DNA from: Plectrocnemia conspersa
Taxonomy: Eukaryota; Arthropoda; Insecta; Trichoptera; Polycentropodidae
Assembly (NCBI GenBank): GCA_009617715.1
Contig: VTFK01000309.1
Location: 276,571-340,570, forward strand
Length of the DNA stretch: 64,000 bases
Direction of reading: 5' to 3'
The position numbers and the translations under genes were made by a program. Numbering within the stretch: the first letter of the stretch is position 1; each line of letters opens with the position of its first letter. The notes under the pieces were generated by a model, which saw only the letters and a list, made by a program, of their open reading frames with translations, searched no databases and was not told where the DNA came from. Positions 1 to 12,100 of this stretch are shown here, piece by piece.

Positions 1-219
1 TTTCTGGTCAAATTCAAGGTGGGAAAAATGAGGTCCCTGTAAATTATATAAATTAAATGGTGAACAATCAACTAATCACAGTGATTTTTTACAGTGTTAG
101 TTGAAGATGATGCAAAGATGATAAATGTTAAACTCATTAGTGTGTCAGTAAGTATTTTTTTGTGTGGAAAATAAACTATTTATAATAATTTAAATCAAAC
201 TCTGAGAATTATTATACTT
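1..219. other. AT-rich sequence, no gene seen
   Basis: No reading frame or recognisable repeat is visible here. The stretch is AT-rich and ends where the 3' end of a minus-strand non-LTR retrotransposon copy begins. Confidence 0.5.
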
Positions 220-556
220 ATTTAAATTAAATTAAAACCATAATACATAATAACAGGTTACCCCAATGCTTCACGATAATCGAAAACAATAATTGTATTA
301 TTTCAATACACAAAAAGAAATATATGTATAGTTAAAATAATAATAATACATATAAAAAAGCACACAAAAAAAATCATGAAATATCAAAATTAAATAATAC
401 AAACTGGACTAGCTCCTCGTATCTGACATTGAACAGGTCAATGTGCAATGATAGCGTAATAACGAGCCGGATAGGCAATTCGGCAAGTGCGGACGTCCCA
501 GCCCCAACGTCCATCAAAAGAGGACGCGATCGTGATTCTCGAAGACGTTCTGGAAT
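220..556 (-). mobile_element. 5'-truncated non-LTR retrotransposon, family 1 copy A
   Basis: Read on the minus strand, about 410-556 encodes the C-terminal end of the same polyprotein as the long copy at 6.9-9.1 kb. Both share the signature RESRSRPLLM, then TSALA, then IDLFNV followed by a YE pair. It is followed by the family's 3' UTR with the GCATTGGGGTAACCTGTTA core at about 250-270. The copy is cut off at its 5' end near 556, as expected for target-primed reverse transcription. It is dead. Confidence 0.8.
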
Positions 557-1146
557 TTAACCTAAATTATAATATGTTTAAAAACACATGGTCATTGTGA
601 ATCATCAGATTAACAATTATTTTGAAAGAAAAAAAAAACACTTAATGTATGTGGATATCGTTTTTTAAAATATACAATTTTGACCGTAAAAAACTATACT
701 TATTGTTTTTGATCCAAATTGTAGAGAAGAAACATTAGTAAATAGAAGTTTACGTTCAACATTAACTTATCTGCCGGTTAGGTTAGGATGTATTCTATAA
801 CCGTAAAGATCTAAATAATCAAAGTAATAACAGATGTTATAATTATATACACTTTAATCTCAAATGAAAGTGTGCTTCTGGGCGATTCATCAGTTACTAC
901 TAAAGTTGTCAATGGTAAATTTTAGTATTTTAATATCTACTACACACTTATTTCTCATATTACCTACAAGTATTTTGTTTTATTAAGAACAAATATAAGT
1001 TTACAACTACCGAAACAACAAACATATGTAAGTTCACCATTATGATTTTGAGCTTTCTATTTATAAGGAAACTGACTAAATTTGCCAAAAATCATAAAAA
1101 TCCTCAACGTATGTAGATACAAAAAAGATTTTCTTATATACAATAT

Positions 1147-1236
1147 TTATTTATTTATTTTATTTTATTTATTTTTATTAAATCTTCCCTTGTAACCTGA
1201 CAGGCGTAAGCCCAATGCGTTATAACAAGATAAATC
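1147..1236 (-). mobile_element. 3' UTR fragment of non-LTR family 1, copy B
   Basis: On the minus strand this shows the family's 3' terminal motif (CGCATTGGGCTTACGCCTG, then GTCAGGTTAC) followed by an A-rich tail made of TTTA/TAAA repeats (1147-1185 on the plus strand). Only the extreme 3' end is present, so this is a heavily truncated insertion. Confidence 0.65.
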
Positions 1237-1264
1237 TGTACCAAATGAGTAAATCAATCTGATT

Positions 1265-1519
1265 TTATTATCTACAAAGTAAGTATTAAACCACCAGACT
1301 GAAAGTCTGTGAATCGGTGACATCTATATTAATAAATATAAATTATTATGTGTAATTTAATTTATTACCAATAAATGTCTCTGAAGGTGGGGCTGATTTT
1401 TTCATGATAGAGCATTTTTTATAAATAAAAATCCGAGTGCCGCTGCTGGGGGGGCTCGAACCCGAAACTTCAGAGTTACTAGTCTGAGACGGTACGGACT
1501 ACGCTATTCCGTCCTTGAA
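1265..1519 (-). mobile_element. tRNA-derived SINE, copy 1
   Basis: The minus strand from about 1519 contains an A-box-like TAGCGTAGTCCG and a B-box GGTTCGAGCCC (1453-1463), spaced as in a tRNA. A possible anticodon arm has the stem halves TCAGA and TCTGA. This head is followed by an AT-rich body. The head and the body, including ATAGATGTCACC-like and TTAATACTTACTTTGTAGATA-like segments, recur in the same order at 32.73-32.95 kb. That pairing shows a dispersed element rather than a single decayed tRNA gene. Confidence 0.7.
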
Positions 1520-2379
1520 ATTTAAACAAAAAAAGTTGATTACACCATTTCAGGTTACTCAATGGACGATTTAAGTATATAAGTTTTTTCTTATGCCAAT
1601 ATATTATATCTACTAATAATTAACTTTATTTCTCATATTACCAGTAGGTATTTTGTTTAATAAAAAAACGTAAGTTTGCAGTAAGTAAATAACTAGAATT
1701 TAGTCAATATTTAAAAAAAAATATTGCAAAAAACAAAAGTAACGTAAATATGATATTTTGACAAACTCGGAATGAAACGACTAAAATATTTTTTTTTTAC
1801 ATGAAATCGGACTTTTTAAATCTAAATTATGTATGCAATTGCATACTACGGTATATTTCATTTTCACTGTAAAAACGTACCTAATTAATTTGCAATCCAA
1901 ATGTTTATATTAAGTTCAATCGAACAACGCACTATATATAAGATATTTATTTTTATAAACAACTGTCACGTTGCTACCGGCTATTTTGTTTTATATTTAA
2001 ATGCTGATTTTTTATTGGTCGACAGTCAGAGCCTCCAATCAAAAACAAAAGAATTCAATAACGGTGACTCGAAAATCAATTGTGCAAGCTTAATTTTTAT
2101 TTTTATTAATTATAATTAACTATATATTTCATTTGTTTACGTGTATTATTATAAACCGTTTTTACAGAGCGATACGATTTAACGTAGTGTTTCAATTTTA
2201 AAGCGAGCGCGTTTGGAAGCAGAAACGGTTCAGAACAATTATATACAAGATACTTTAAGAACAACAGAGTGCGTTTAAATAACCCTTTAAAGACAATACT
2301 GCTACTGTAAGGACTAGTTAAATATTATTGCATTTAATTCCAAGTAAGTCGAAACCTTTTACTAAAGTGAATGCTTAAT
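1520..2379. other. AT-rich noncoding, no gene seen
   Basis: A 72-codon open frame at 1901-2119 has low complexity and no recognisable motif, and I treat it as chance. Nothing else is supported. Confidence 0.45.
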
Positions 2380-3840
2380 TAAAGCAGTGGAAGTGTTATG
2401 TCCAGAACAATTTTAAAAAAATCAAAAGTGTTAGCTGAAGCAGAAATACTATAGCCAGAAAAATTGATTAAATTGCAGAGAATCTGAGAGATCAAGTTCA
2501 ACGATATCATTATTTCTAGCCTATTCTATTGCGATTGATGAAAGTACAGACATTCGAAATATCGCTCATCTGGCAGTTTTAATTCGCGGATGTGATGTTA
2601 ACCTAAAAGTGAGTAAAAATCTTTTGGATTTTTTTTCCTATGAACGATACTACTATTGTAGTTGATAGTTTTTATGCACTCATGAAGGTTTTTAATATAT
2701 ATTATTAATCATTGGAAAAATGAGTTAACTAATCAATTGATGGTGCATAAACATGCAAAGAACGTGGTAACATTTTTATTGCATTATTCACTAGCAATCA
2801 TTATGTTCAAATGTTTCAGATATGAGACATGTGCTAAAAGTAGTCACTAAAATTGTTAATTTTATTGGAGCACGTGTACTTTATTGCTTCATCCCCAATT
2901 TGCTTTATTTCTGGAATATATTGAAAGTTAATACAGAGATATAACCTATTATACGGATGTTCGATGGCTTTCAAGTTATAAGATCTTAAAATGATTCTTT
3001 AAATAATTAGATAAATTCATAATTTTCTTGAAAACGAAAAATTAAGATTCGCTTTCTTCTGTTGACATTATTATACGTTATCTTATTCACCTTAATCTTC
3101 AAGGCAAAAATCAAATTGTTACAAAACTATTTGATAATATTAACATTTTCAAACAAAAATTTTCATCCAGGCGAAAACAAATAGAAAAAAAAAATTGTCA
3201 ATCTCTGCTGCTCAAATTTGCGGAATATATTTATCAAATTATAAAAGTTGTTGAAATTGGAGTTCGATAGAAGATTTTCCGACTTAAAAACAGCTAATTG
3301 CAGTTTTATCTTTTTACTTCGCCTCTGTCCATTGATATTGAAATTATTTACGACAATTTATAAATGAAACTTCGAGGCAAAAATATATGGAAGTTGGAGT
3401 TCCAGAGTTTAACACTTATTTATCTGCGGATCAGTTTCTCAAAACGTTGTCGTTTACGATGTGTATACTGACTATGTTGGGAAGCACATATTTATGCGAG
3501 CATTTTTTTTCTAGAATAAAAAACTCCTGTATTACCGATCAGCATTTATCGTCATTTTTTAAAAATTACGTCAGCGCACAATATTAAAATAAATTTTAAT
3601 GATTAGATTTATTGAAAAATTGTGCCAAGTATCTTAAAAAAAATAATGTCTTTTAATAGTTTTTTTTATGAATTTTAAATAAATCTAAAATTGTATATAT
3701 ATGTCGACTTTTTTTGGTCCATTTTTTAATATTGAAAATATGCTGCTCTCTGTTTTATGTAAATTAGATTGTGTGGCCCGTGGTGAAAATCGAGTTTTAT
3801 ATGCCTGCCTTAAAGTGAAACTACAAGGTGAAATTTTGGA
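2380..3840 (+). mobile_element. Decayed hAT transposase (ZBED/GTF2I-repeat-like)
   Basis: Several broken frames on the plus strand resemble hAT transposases of the group related to ZBED5 and GTF2IRD2. About 2523-2611 reads IAIDESTDI.N.AHLAVLIRG, close to the family's DESTD segment. About 2930-3000 gives a YRDITYYTDVRWLS block. About 3460-3590 gives MLGSTYLCEHFFSRIK and then TDQHLSSFFK, matching the C-terminal dimerisation region. Stops and frameshifts throughout show it is inactive. The text TGTGGCCCGTGG near 3772-3783 resembles the 3' end region of such elements. Terminal repeats and the 8-bp target duplication were not located, so the ends are approximate. Confidence 0.7.
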
Positions 3841-6800
3841 AAATCGTTAATACAAACGCTATGTATAATAACGGATTTTACGCACTAAAGGGTAGTTTAT
3901 TATCTTATATTGATAGACATTTTGTTTAGTGAGCTAGTTATTTTCTTTTCATAATGCAGTTTGGTTAAGCCTCTCACACTTTAAATAATTATTTTTATGT
4001 CTGTGTGTATAAATCATCTGAAAGGCAAGGTAAAAAAATCTGACTGGATTTAAAAATAAGTCGACGAATTCTTGTAATGTAATATACTAAAATAATCATA
4101 TATGTGAAAGCATTTGCTTGATTCATATTTCAGAGTTACATACAAGACGATTTCTCAAACTTCTAGTATGTTTAATATATAACCTAAAGCTTAAGATCGA
4201 TTTGAACTTGATGAGAAGACTATGATCCAGCTTGTAATAATAGCTGCTAATAATAGCAGATATAAATTTTTAATTTATCTTAATGAATTATTAAATTCGG
4301 TCCTCAAATCTGATAATCTGTTATCCAATTAAATTATAATTTTAACAGTAAATCCATTCCATCTGCGTTAATTCTAGATACTGCCTACCGTTAAACTAAC
4401 GAACTCAAATCGCGTAATTGGGACGACAGACGAGTTTACGTTAATTTGCGGGACCGTTAAAACGATATATATTAGAAAATTAACAATTTTACTTAATTGC
4501 TGTTATACTTTTAGTACTACACAAAACGGAACTAAATACGTAGTATATCTTATTAATAGATCCGTCAGAGTGACCTTTTGAAATTTATTAGCGATAAGGA
4601 AGCAAGAGAGCAACGAGCCGTAACTGATCTAGGCCGCAGATAAATTCGGAATAGATTGCCTCGAGATATCCACAAGGTATCGTGTCTTTGCGAATAAAAC
4701 CTTACTTTCGTGTGTGTATTTTAAAATTTTAACACTGGTTTGGGGTGGTTGTGCTTAGGAGAAAAAAGGCAATCGATAAGGCGGCAATGTCAACGCACAA
4801 GCGCTTTGATTGATCTATTGCGATTCACGTCAGTGTAAAACGTCTTTGAATTTGCGAGAGGCAAAAAGTTTTATTTAAGAGTTTTGTTAAAGGCGTGGGT
4901 GACCCTTGTTGATGGTTTAGGGATCGTGACGCGTAAATATTCGTATTAAGTACATCACTTTTACCAAACGGATACAGAGCGACAAAAAAATATCATACTA
5001 CTTTATAGTTTATAAAATCGTTAAGATTTAAAATAATATTGCTCAATATAATGTCATATTATTATTTATAAAAAATAGTTTAATTTAAACTATAAGTCCT
5101 TAAGGTTTAGCTATCTCTGATATAGCGTTATTTTGTAAAGCAGATACGATTAATCTTTATTAACTATAAAGACAATTACGTGACAGTGGATTTTAGCAAT
5201 TATAAATTAACTATTTTTTATGTTGATATTTTTTGTAAGAGCATATATTTTTTTATCTTGTATCGATCTTTAGTGTCCATATTAAGTTGCTTGAAAATGA
5301 TCGTAAATTTTGCTTTCTAGAAATTTGTTATCAAACTTATTCCCCTACTGCTATATAATATCGGGTAATGTTTGCGACCCCTCTGAAGTATCGAAAAATG
5401 TTATAAACATATCCTATTTTAGTAATAAGTTAGTCTTATACGACTTCTCATTCCAGTGAGAACATTTTAAACTATTTTCCTGAAACTCGTTTTAAAGCAC
5501 TTTCAGTGAATCGTTTACGATTCGAAAACGCATGCCATTTAAAGAGAAACATTTTAATTACAGGCATGCTTTTTCAGTGCGATAATAAATACGAGTAAAA
5601 AGCTAAAAGTGCGTACTTTCCCGTACAACAAAAGGTCGCACAAACATTCGTAATATGCGGCGCGTTTGTGTTTTATATCAATTGCCGAAAAGCTCCCTCG
5701 GAAAATGCGTATAAATTATTTTAGCACGCCCAAAGAACCGTATTGAATCGGACGTTTTACCCCCCCGCAAAAAAATTCTCCAACAAGGCAGAGGATAAAC
5801 ATACACATTATATCACATGTGTGACGGGTAAAAAAAAAGCATGACTGTCTTAACAAATAATTTATATTATATTTAATTAAGGGTACAAAATATTTGTATT
5901 AAGAAAATAATATTTAGTACTAAATCTTTGTTTATAAACATTTTTAAAATATAATTTTGGGCGAAAATAGCTTAACCTACTTTTTTAGAGAAATATTCAT
6001 GTATGTACCTACCAAAAATATGCTAAATGTTTGCATGTTTTCTATATCTTATTTTTTTAGTTTAAGTGGATAATCTTAGTAACAAACTATTTAAAATTTT
6101 ATATTTTTCTGAATTTTTAAAAAAATTAGAGCTATTTAAAATGTCAAACAAAAGCTCTATTTAATTAAAAAAATATATTAAATTCTATATAGAAAAAAAC
6201 CAACACACTAATTTATAAAAAACACTAGTTATGAACTAAGTTTCACACTACTGGGGTCACGGTTTACAAATCATAATATCCAGGCGCGCAGACCCTCGAC
6301 GACGCGCCATCTAGACTGTAGTCAACAAGGTACGCTGGCCTTGTCATCTTTATGAGAACAATGTAGTACAGACATCTAGCTTATCATCTATGAAGGGTAC
6401 TTTGTACATTCAAAATTATTAGCTTGAATGTGGGTCTAATCATCCAAAAGCGTTACGTCGTCCTAAAAAAAAGAAAAGTCTGCTTTAAAGCTGACAATTA
6501 ATTGTCATAAGTCTTTAATGTAGGCCTTACAAGGCATTGGCTAGGACTCACTCACTCTGGTTTATGACGGTGTTTTGAAGCGTGGCTTTAAACCGGTAAT
6601 ATCCATGGTACCTTACAGGGGAGGGGTCATTAGTTACTTTAAAAAAATCAGGAAATATGATTATTATGTTAAAGTAGAATTTATTCTAGAAAGCGATTAA
6701 TATTTCTCTTAGAAACGTTGGAAAGCAGTTTTTATATAGTTATGACAAATTCATTCTCAAGCGGTCGCTACATGTCTATAAAAACTATAAAGTAGTTACT

Positions 6801-6869
6801 ATAAATTATAAAATCGGAATGATTTCGGATGGTCGTTTGGAAATTGTGTAGATTTTGGTTTATTAAATA
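3841..6869. other. Intergenic; two higher-complexity islands
   Basis: No coding potential was recognised. The segments 4380-4960 and 5600-5770 are visibly less AT-rich and contain scattered CpGs, unlike the surrounding A/T runs. They may be unannotated regulatory or transposon-derived DNA. A short GC-containing block at 6280-6350 is of unknown nature. Confidence 0.35.
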
Positions 6870-9106
6870 ATTTACTTTAAGGTATGGACTGGAGCCGAGT
6901 TGGCGGGTGCGTTGATGTTGAATCTTCCCTGGCGGCCTTCTATGAGGTTCTTTATTGTGCATTCGACCAGCTCTTTATTCGAAAGCGCCCTCGAGTGCTT
7001 AACGTGTCATATCCTAGATGGTTTTCTCATGAGATCATCTCATTGCTAAAAAGAAAGCACGCCTTTCATAAGTTATGGAAGAGATCGGGACATCCATCTG
7101 CTCTCGAGGAATTTCGTTCATTAAGAGCACGCGTTAAGTGTTTGATAATTTCCTGTCATCGCAATCATTACAAAATTGCCAAAACAAATAATTAATGATC
7201 CCAAAGCGTTCTGAAAATTCATTAGCACTAAACGCGCTACTCAGTCTACGTTGAAAGTGATGAACCTCGACGATAAAACATTGGACGGTTCACAAAATAT
7301 TGCTGACGGTTTTGCGCAATATTTTCGTTCTGTTTTCGAGGAATATTTTTCGCCTTCTGCTCAGTCGCTTCCTTCTTCATGTTCTTGGTCTTCAGTACTG
7401 ACCATCAGAGAAACTGAGCACTCAGATCTTAAATACGGATTTAATAAATTAAAGACAGGGCGTTCTTCTGGACCTGATTTAATTCCCGATTTTATTTTGA
7501 AGGGTTGCGAAGTAAGTCTCGCTGCTCCTCTAAAATGTATTTATGATCTGATTCTCAAAACATCATCATTTCCTGATCTATGGAAATGCACAAAAGTCAC
7601 CCCTATTCATAAAAAGGGTGACAAATTATATATAAAGAATTATAGACCAGTAGCAGTGTTGTCAGCTCCTGCTAAATTATTTGAAATAATTATTCATAAA
7701 TATCTTTACAATCACTTTCAGCAAGTTTTATTAGACCAACAGCACGGGTTTCGTCCTGCCCGTTCCACTGTTACTAATCTTCTGTCGTTCACCAAAACGG
7801 TGACAACTTCTCTCGATGCCGGAATTCAAGTAGACGTCGTGTATACAGATTTTGAGAAAGCCTTTGACAAAGTTTGTCATACGTTATTATTAAAAAAAAT
7901 TGTCGAACCTCGGTTGCTCAGATAATTTAACTCGGTTATTTTCGAGTTATTTAAGCAATCGTAGACAGTTTGTAACCTATGGTGGCCGATTGTCAAAGGA
8001 ATATTTTACCCCTCGGGGGGGTTCCTCAAGGATCCAATCTGGGACCTCTGCTTTTTTGTGTTATTTATTAATGACATAAATACAGCAATTAAAAAATTCA
8101 AGTTTTCTTCTGTACGCAGATGATTTAAAATTATATAAATGCATTCGATCTGTTGCGGACTCCTTCTCTCTACAAAGTGATTTAGACTCTCTGTGGAGAT
8201 GGGCTTCCGTTAACCGTCTGCCTTTTAGTGTCGGAAAGTGCCATAATGTGTCATTTTCTCGATCCCGTTCGCCATCAGCTTATTTCTACCATCTCGGTGG
8301 TAATATTTTGACTAGAGAAACTTCCATTAAAGATCTCGGAATCACTTTCGAGAGCAAATGGAGGTTCTCTCTACACATACACGACGTCTGTGATAAATCT
8401 TCCAAGATGCTCGGCTTTGTTATGAGGAATGCCTTTCACTTTGACGATCCGTCAGTTATTCGCATCCTCTATGACACCTTAGTTCGTAGCATTCTTGAAT
8501 CGGGATCTATAATTTGGAATCCCCGAATAGCCAAATATTCTCTTTTAGTAGAAAAAATTCAAAAAAGGTATTTAAGATACCTTTACAAAAGGACATTTGG
8601 TTATTATACGTTCTTATATCCCAGCGCCTTTCTTTTAGGAGCGTTGGGATATGATTCGCTGAATTCTCGCAGAAAGCTGTATGTCGCTAAGCATTTTTTC
8701 AAACTACTAAAAGGTGCTGTCGACAATCCAGCTATTCTCGAGGAATTCCAGTTTTGGGTTCCGGAACATTTTCGAGAATCACGATCGAGACCTCTTTTGA
8801 TGGCAGTTAGGGCTAGGACATCCGCACTTGCCGACTCGCCTATGGCTGTGGCCATACGGCTCCTTAATACGCTGGCATTGAAAATTGATTTATTTAATGT
8901 TAGCTACGAGGATCTGATCCGGTTTATATCTTTTAATTTTAATATTTTATAATTTTTTTTGTTATGTTTAAGTATTGTTATATTTATTTATATATATACG
9001 TTTTTTTATGTTTTATAAATTTATAATTTGCTTTCGACCATCGTGGCGCATTGGGGTAACCTGTTAGGCCACGATGGTCTTAATTTAATCGAAAAATAAA
9101 TAAATA
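6870..9106 (+). mobile_element. Non-LTR retrotransposon, family 1, longest copy (copy C)
   Basis: This is a 5'-truncated, frameshifted polyprotein. Frame 1 (6884-7195) matches the linker between endonuclease and reverse transcriptase (YPRWFS, LKRKHAFHKLWK). The next frame (7251-7925) carries fingers and palm blocks: LKTGRSSGPD, VTPIHKKGD, NYRPVAVLS, QHGFRPARST and VYTDFEKAFD. After a break comes GVPQGSNLGP (about 8015-8045), then the catalytic LLYADDLKLY (about 8107-8136). The C-terminal frame (8248-8952) has LGITF and a thumb and tail region ending IDLFNV. A 3' UTR with a strong hairpin (9036-9080) and an A-rich AAATAAATAAATAAAA tail closes the element. At least three frame breaks make it inactive. 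The clade is probably Jockey-like or a relative, which I did not resolve. Confidence 0.88.
9036..9082 (+). repeat. 3' UTR stem-loop of non-LTR family 1
   Basis: GACCATCGTGG and CCACGATGGTC form a perfect 11-bp stem around a loop of about 22 nt containing CGCATTGGGGTAACCTG. The same arrangement is visible, with changes, in the copies near 250, 1210 and 25780. It is therefore likely the structure recognised by the element's own reverse transcriptase; that role is inferred. Confidence 0.7.
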
Positions 9107-12100
9107 AAATACAAATTCACTATGATTAAGTATTTAAAAATTGTTTATCTAGTAAAGCAAAGTCAAATTAGATCACAAATAGAAACAGGTTAATCCTAAT
9201 ATTTGACGATATAATAGCTCTTGAGTAAAATTTTACTGATATTCAAAAAAAATTTATTACCTATTAAACTTGTAAAATAAAATTTTATTATACTCTTGCA
9301 AAATAGGCAGACTGTTTTTTGACTAACAACTCTGTTATGTCTGGTTCTTAACTTATTGTATCTGTCATGTCAGATATTTGGTGAACCACGAAATCCATGT
9401 TTAGTCCTATTACTTTTTTGTCTGTCCACAAACGAATGTATGTACAATATAATACACTAAGAATATTTATATAAAATATGTGCCGTGAAAGTATTCGAAC
9501 GACGCGAATATTGACTGAATCTGCGTGGCTATGGCTGGCTGCTCCTGACATGTTTATTCTGCAAAACTGTCGTTCTGTATAGTTCATATTTATCTAGTTG
9601 CTTATTTGGCTATAATAAATAGCGCATTTTATGTACATAATCATAAATCGCAGTTGAAAGTGTACTCAAGAACTGACTGTTGCTTCCTGTCCTTATTGAA
9701 AATCCCAAGCGATCGGATCTGTATATTATGTCCTACCAACTTATTCCTCATTTGGTTTTATACAAAACGAACGCTTTATAAAATTTGATATTTTGTTTAG
9801 AGTAGAGTAGAGAACTTATTTATTAAATTAATTTAGTATTTTAGAGAAAATGAATCGTAGTGTACACCAGATTTTTAATATAGTAATTTTAAAGCAATTT
9901 TTGTAAGTACTCATTATAAAATACTACATCTTTTTTAGTATATGTATATGTATGTACTAAATTACAGCACTAAATTCATATACTAATTCATTACTTATAT
10001 AAAACAATTTATTTATTATCAAATGTACAATTATTGATTTTGAGATTCGTGGTATAGCTTTCCTGTTTTCATTCATAAAATAGCGAAGCAGTTATTGGAC
10101 TTTCTTGGAAACCTCCCTTGAGGTTTTAGGTAAGATTTCAACGCACAAGCTTTGAGCCAAATTCAATTTTGCCGCCGTAGTAGTTTTGTTATACATTCCA
10201 CATTTATACATAAGAAACATATGTACATATATATTATTATATTTTACATATATTTAAATTATTTTAAACCACAAATTTCTTGCCAATGTGAATTTAAAAT
10301 GTTTGTTTAATGTTCAAGCTTGAGATATAAAATAATTGTTATTTGAAACATTTTATACTTTATTTATTCGCATACTTAAATTAAACATGAATAATATAGA
10401 ACATTATTAAAATTAAAATAAATATTTGTAATACAACTTTTTTGTAAATTATTAGGTAATGATAATGAATTTATTTAGGTTTTAATTGTTATAATATGTA
10501 TTCATACATACAATTCAGTGCTAAAAATTTTTACCAAATAGATAAGATTATATGTAAAATATGTAAAATCTTGCCATTTTTCGTAAGTATTACGCAGAAT
10601 CTGTAGCCATTAAAATGTTAAAATTGAATATAAAGAAAATATTAAAGATCATATTATAAGGATAAGTTCAGAAATAAATTCCCAATATCACTGCGATAGA
10701 ATAAAATATATTTTACTAATTTTATGTAGAGCAATTATGACGCGTTTTTGTTGCAGTGCCGTAGATACGTTTTTTAATATAAATATTTCATCATTTTTAT
10801 TGAACTCATGTCTTATATATTTCTTTTCTCATATTAATTGCTAAAAAATAAAATGGCACAAAATAAGTAATTAATCTTCCGATTGGAAAATTCCCACGCC
10901 AGCGACTTAGCCCTGCCGACTATATATTACAGATATTTCAAAAAGCATTTACCCCATATTGTATACAGGTCCCTCGATAGTACATAGAACCTACCTTTAC
11001 CGCCTGAATGTAAGTCGAAAGCTGCGAGATTTAAAGTTATTTTATTCCACCATAAATTCCGATGCAATCCCTTAATTATAGTTTCATTGCTAAAGTTGAC
11101 TCGGCAAAGGAAACGAGCGATGAAAATTGTTTAGCCCGTTCGGCTATTCATTCTCCATATTAAATATTTATATTAAGACCATTAAAACGGCATTGTCTCG
11201 GCTTCATATAAATTCTTTTGTTTTCATTTCAATCTACCGACGAGTCCATTCAAGTGATAAGTCATTCAAAATTTGACCGAAAAAATCTCATTTCGTTCAT
11301 TGTAATGATAATGGCATATTGTTTTTCGGCCCTTTTGTAACTCAACTACAGTTTAATAAAACGCCAAACAATGACGCGACGGAGGATATTATATTTTGTA
11401 TTTATCTTTCAATATCAATATTGTTTTCTGTTTATCTTATGCATATATATGAAGCATTGTGAATATTAGGAACGTACTCAACAAAGTGTCATTGTTTTAT
11501 TTTAAACACACTTAAAAGCAGATAAAATTATAAGCAATGATAAGCATCAATTTCATTCACTAGCCCATGCGGTTTTTTATGCGCAAAAAATATTATTTTT
11601 GTCGTAATCAATTTATTGTCGTATTAATTAAATGGTATTATTAAAAAAAAATTGCAACCAATTCTACAATATATATAATAGATATTTTATAAAATTTATA
11701 AATAATTAAATAATTTATTCAATAAACCTAATTACACACCATTAGTCGTTGACCTAGAAAAAATTATTAAAAAGTATTTATTCCTCATAATATTATATTT
11801 TATTTTATAAACTGTTAAAAGGGAACCGTGAATATACCACTTCGTAATAAGTTGTGATAAATCAAAAAGAATACTCTTAATATAAAAAAAATAATCGGTA
11901 ATTTAAATATTACTATAGAAGCTTTTAAAGTAGATATCCTAAGAGATTGTTATTGATTGTGTTTCGATTAAATTTAACTAGAAAAATAATAGTATCATAT
12001 TATTCAGAAAAATTACATATGAAAATTTCGCAATGACTTTATTGTGTAAAATAAATAAATTAAAATATAAATAATTTATTAACATATTTAGGGTTCAATT

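Noticed and set aside
774..792. GGTTAGGTTAGG, and CCTAACCTAA near 44769, as insect telomere (TTAGG)n repeats
   Set aside because: Only two units each, interstitial and surrounded by ordinary sequence; expected by chance or from transposon text.
1440..1520. A functional tRNA gene
   Set aside because: A and B boxes are present, but the acceptor stem does not pair, the anticodon loop is irregular, and the head is fused to a body shared with a second locus. A SINE fits better.
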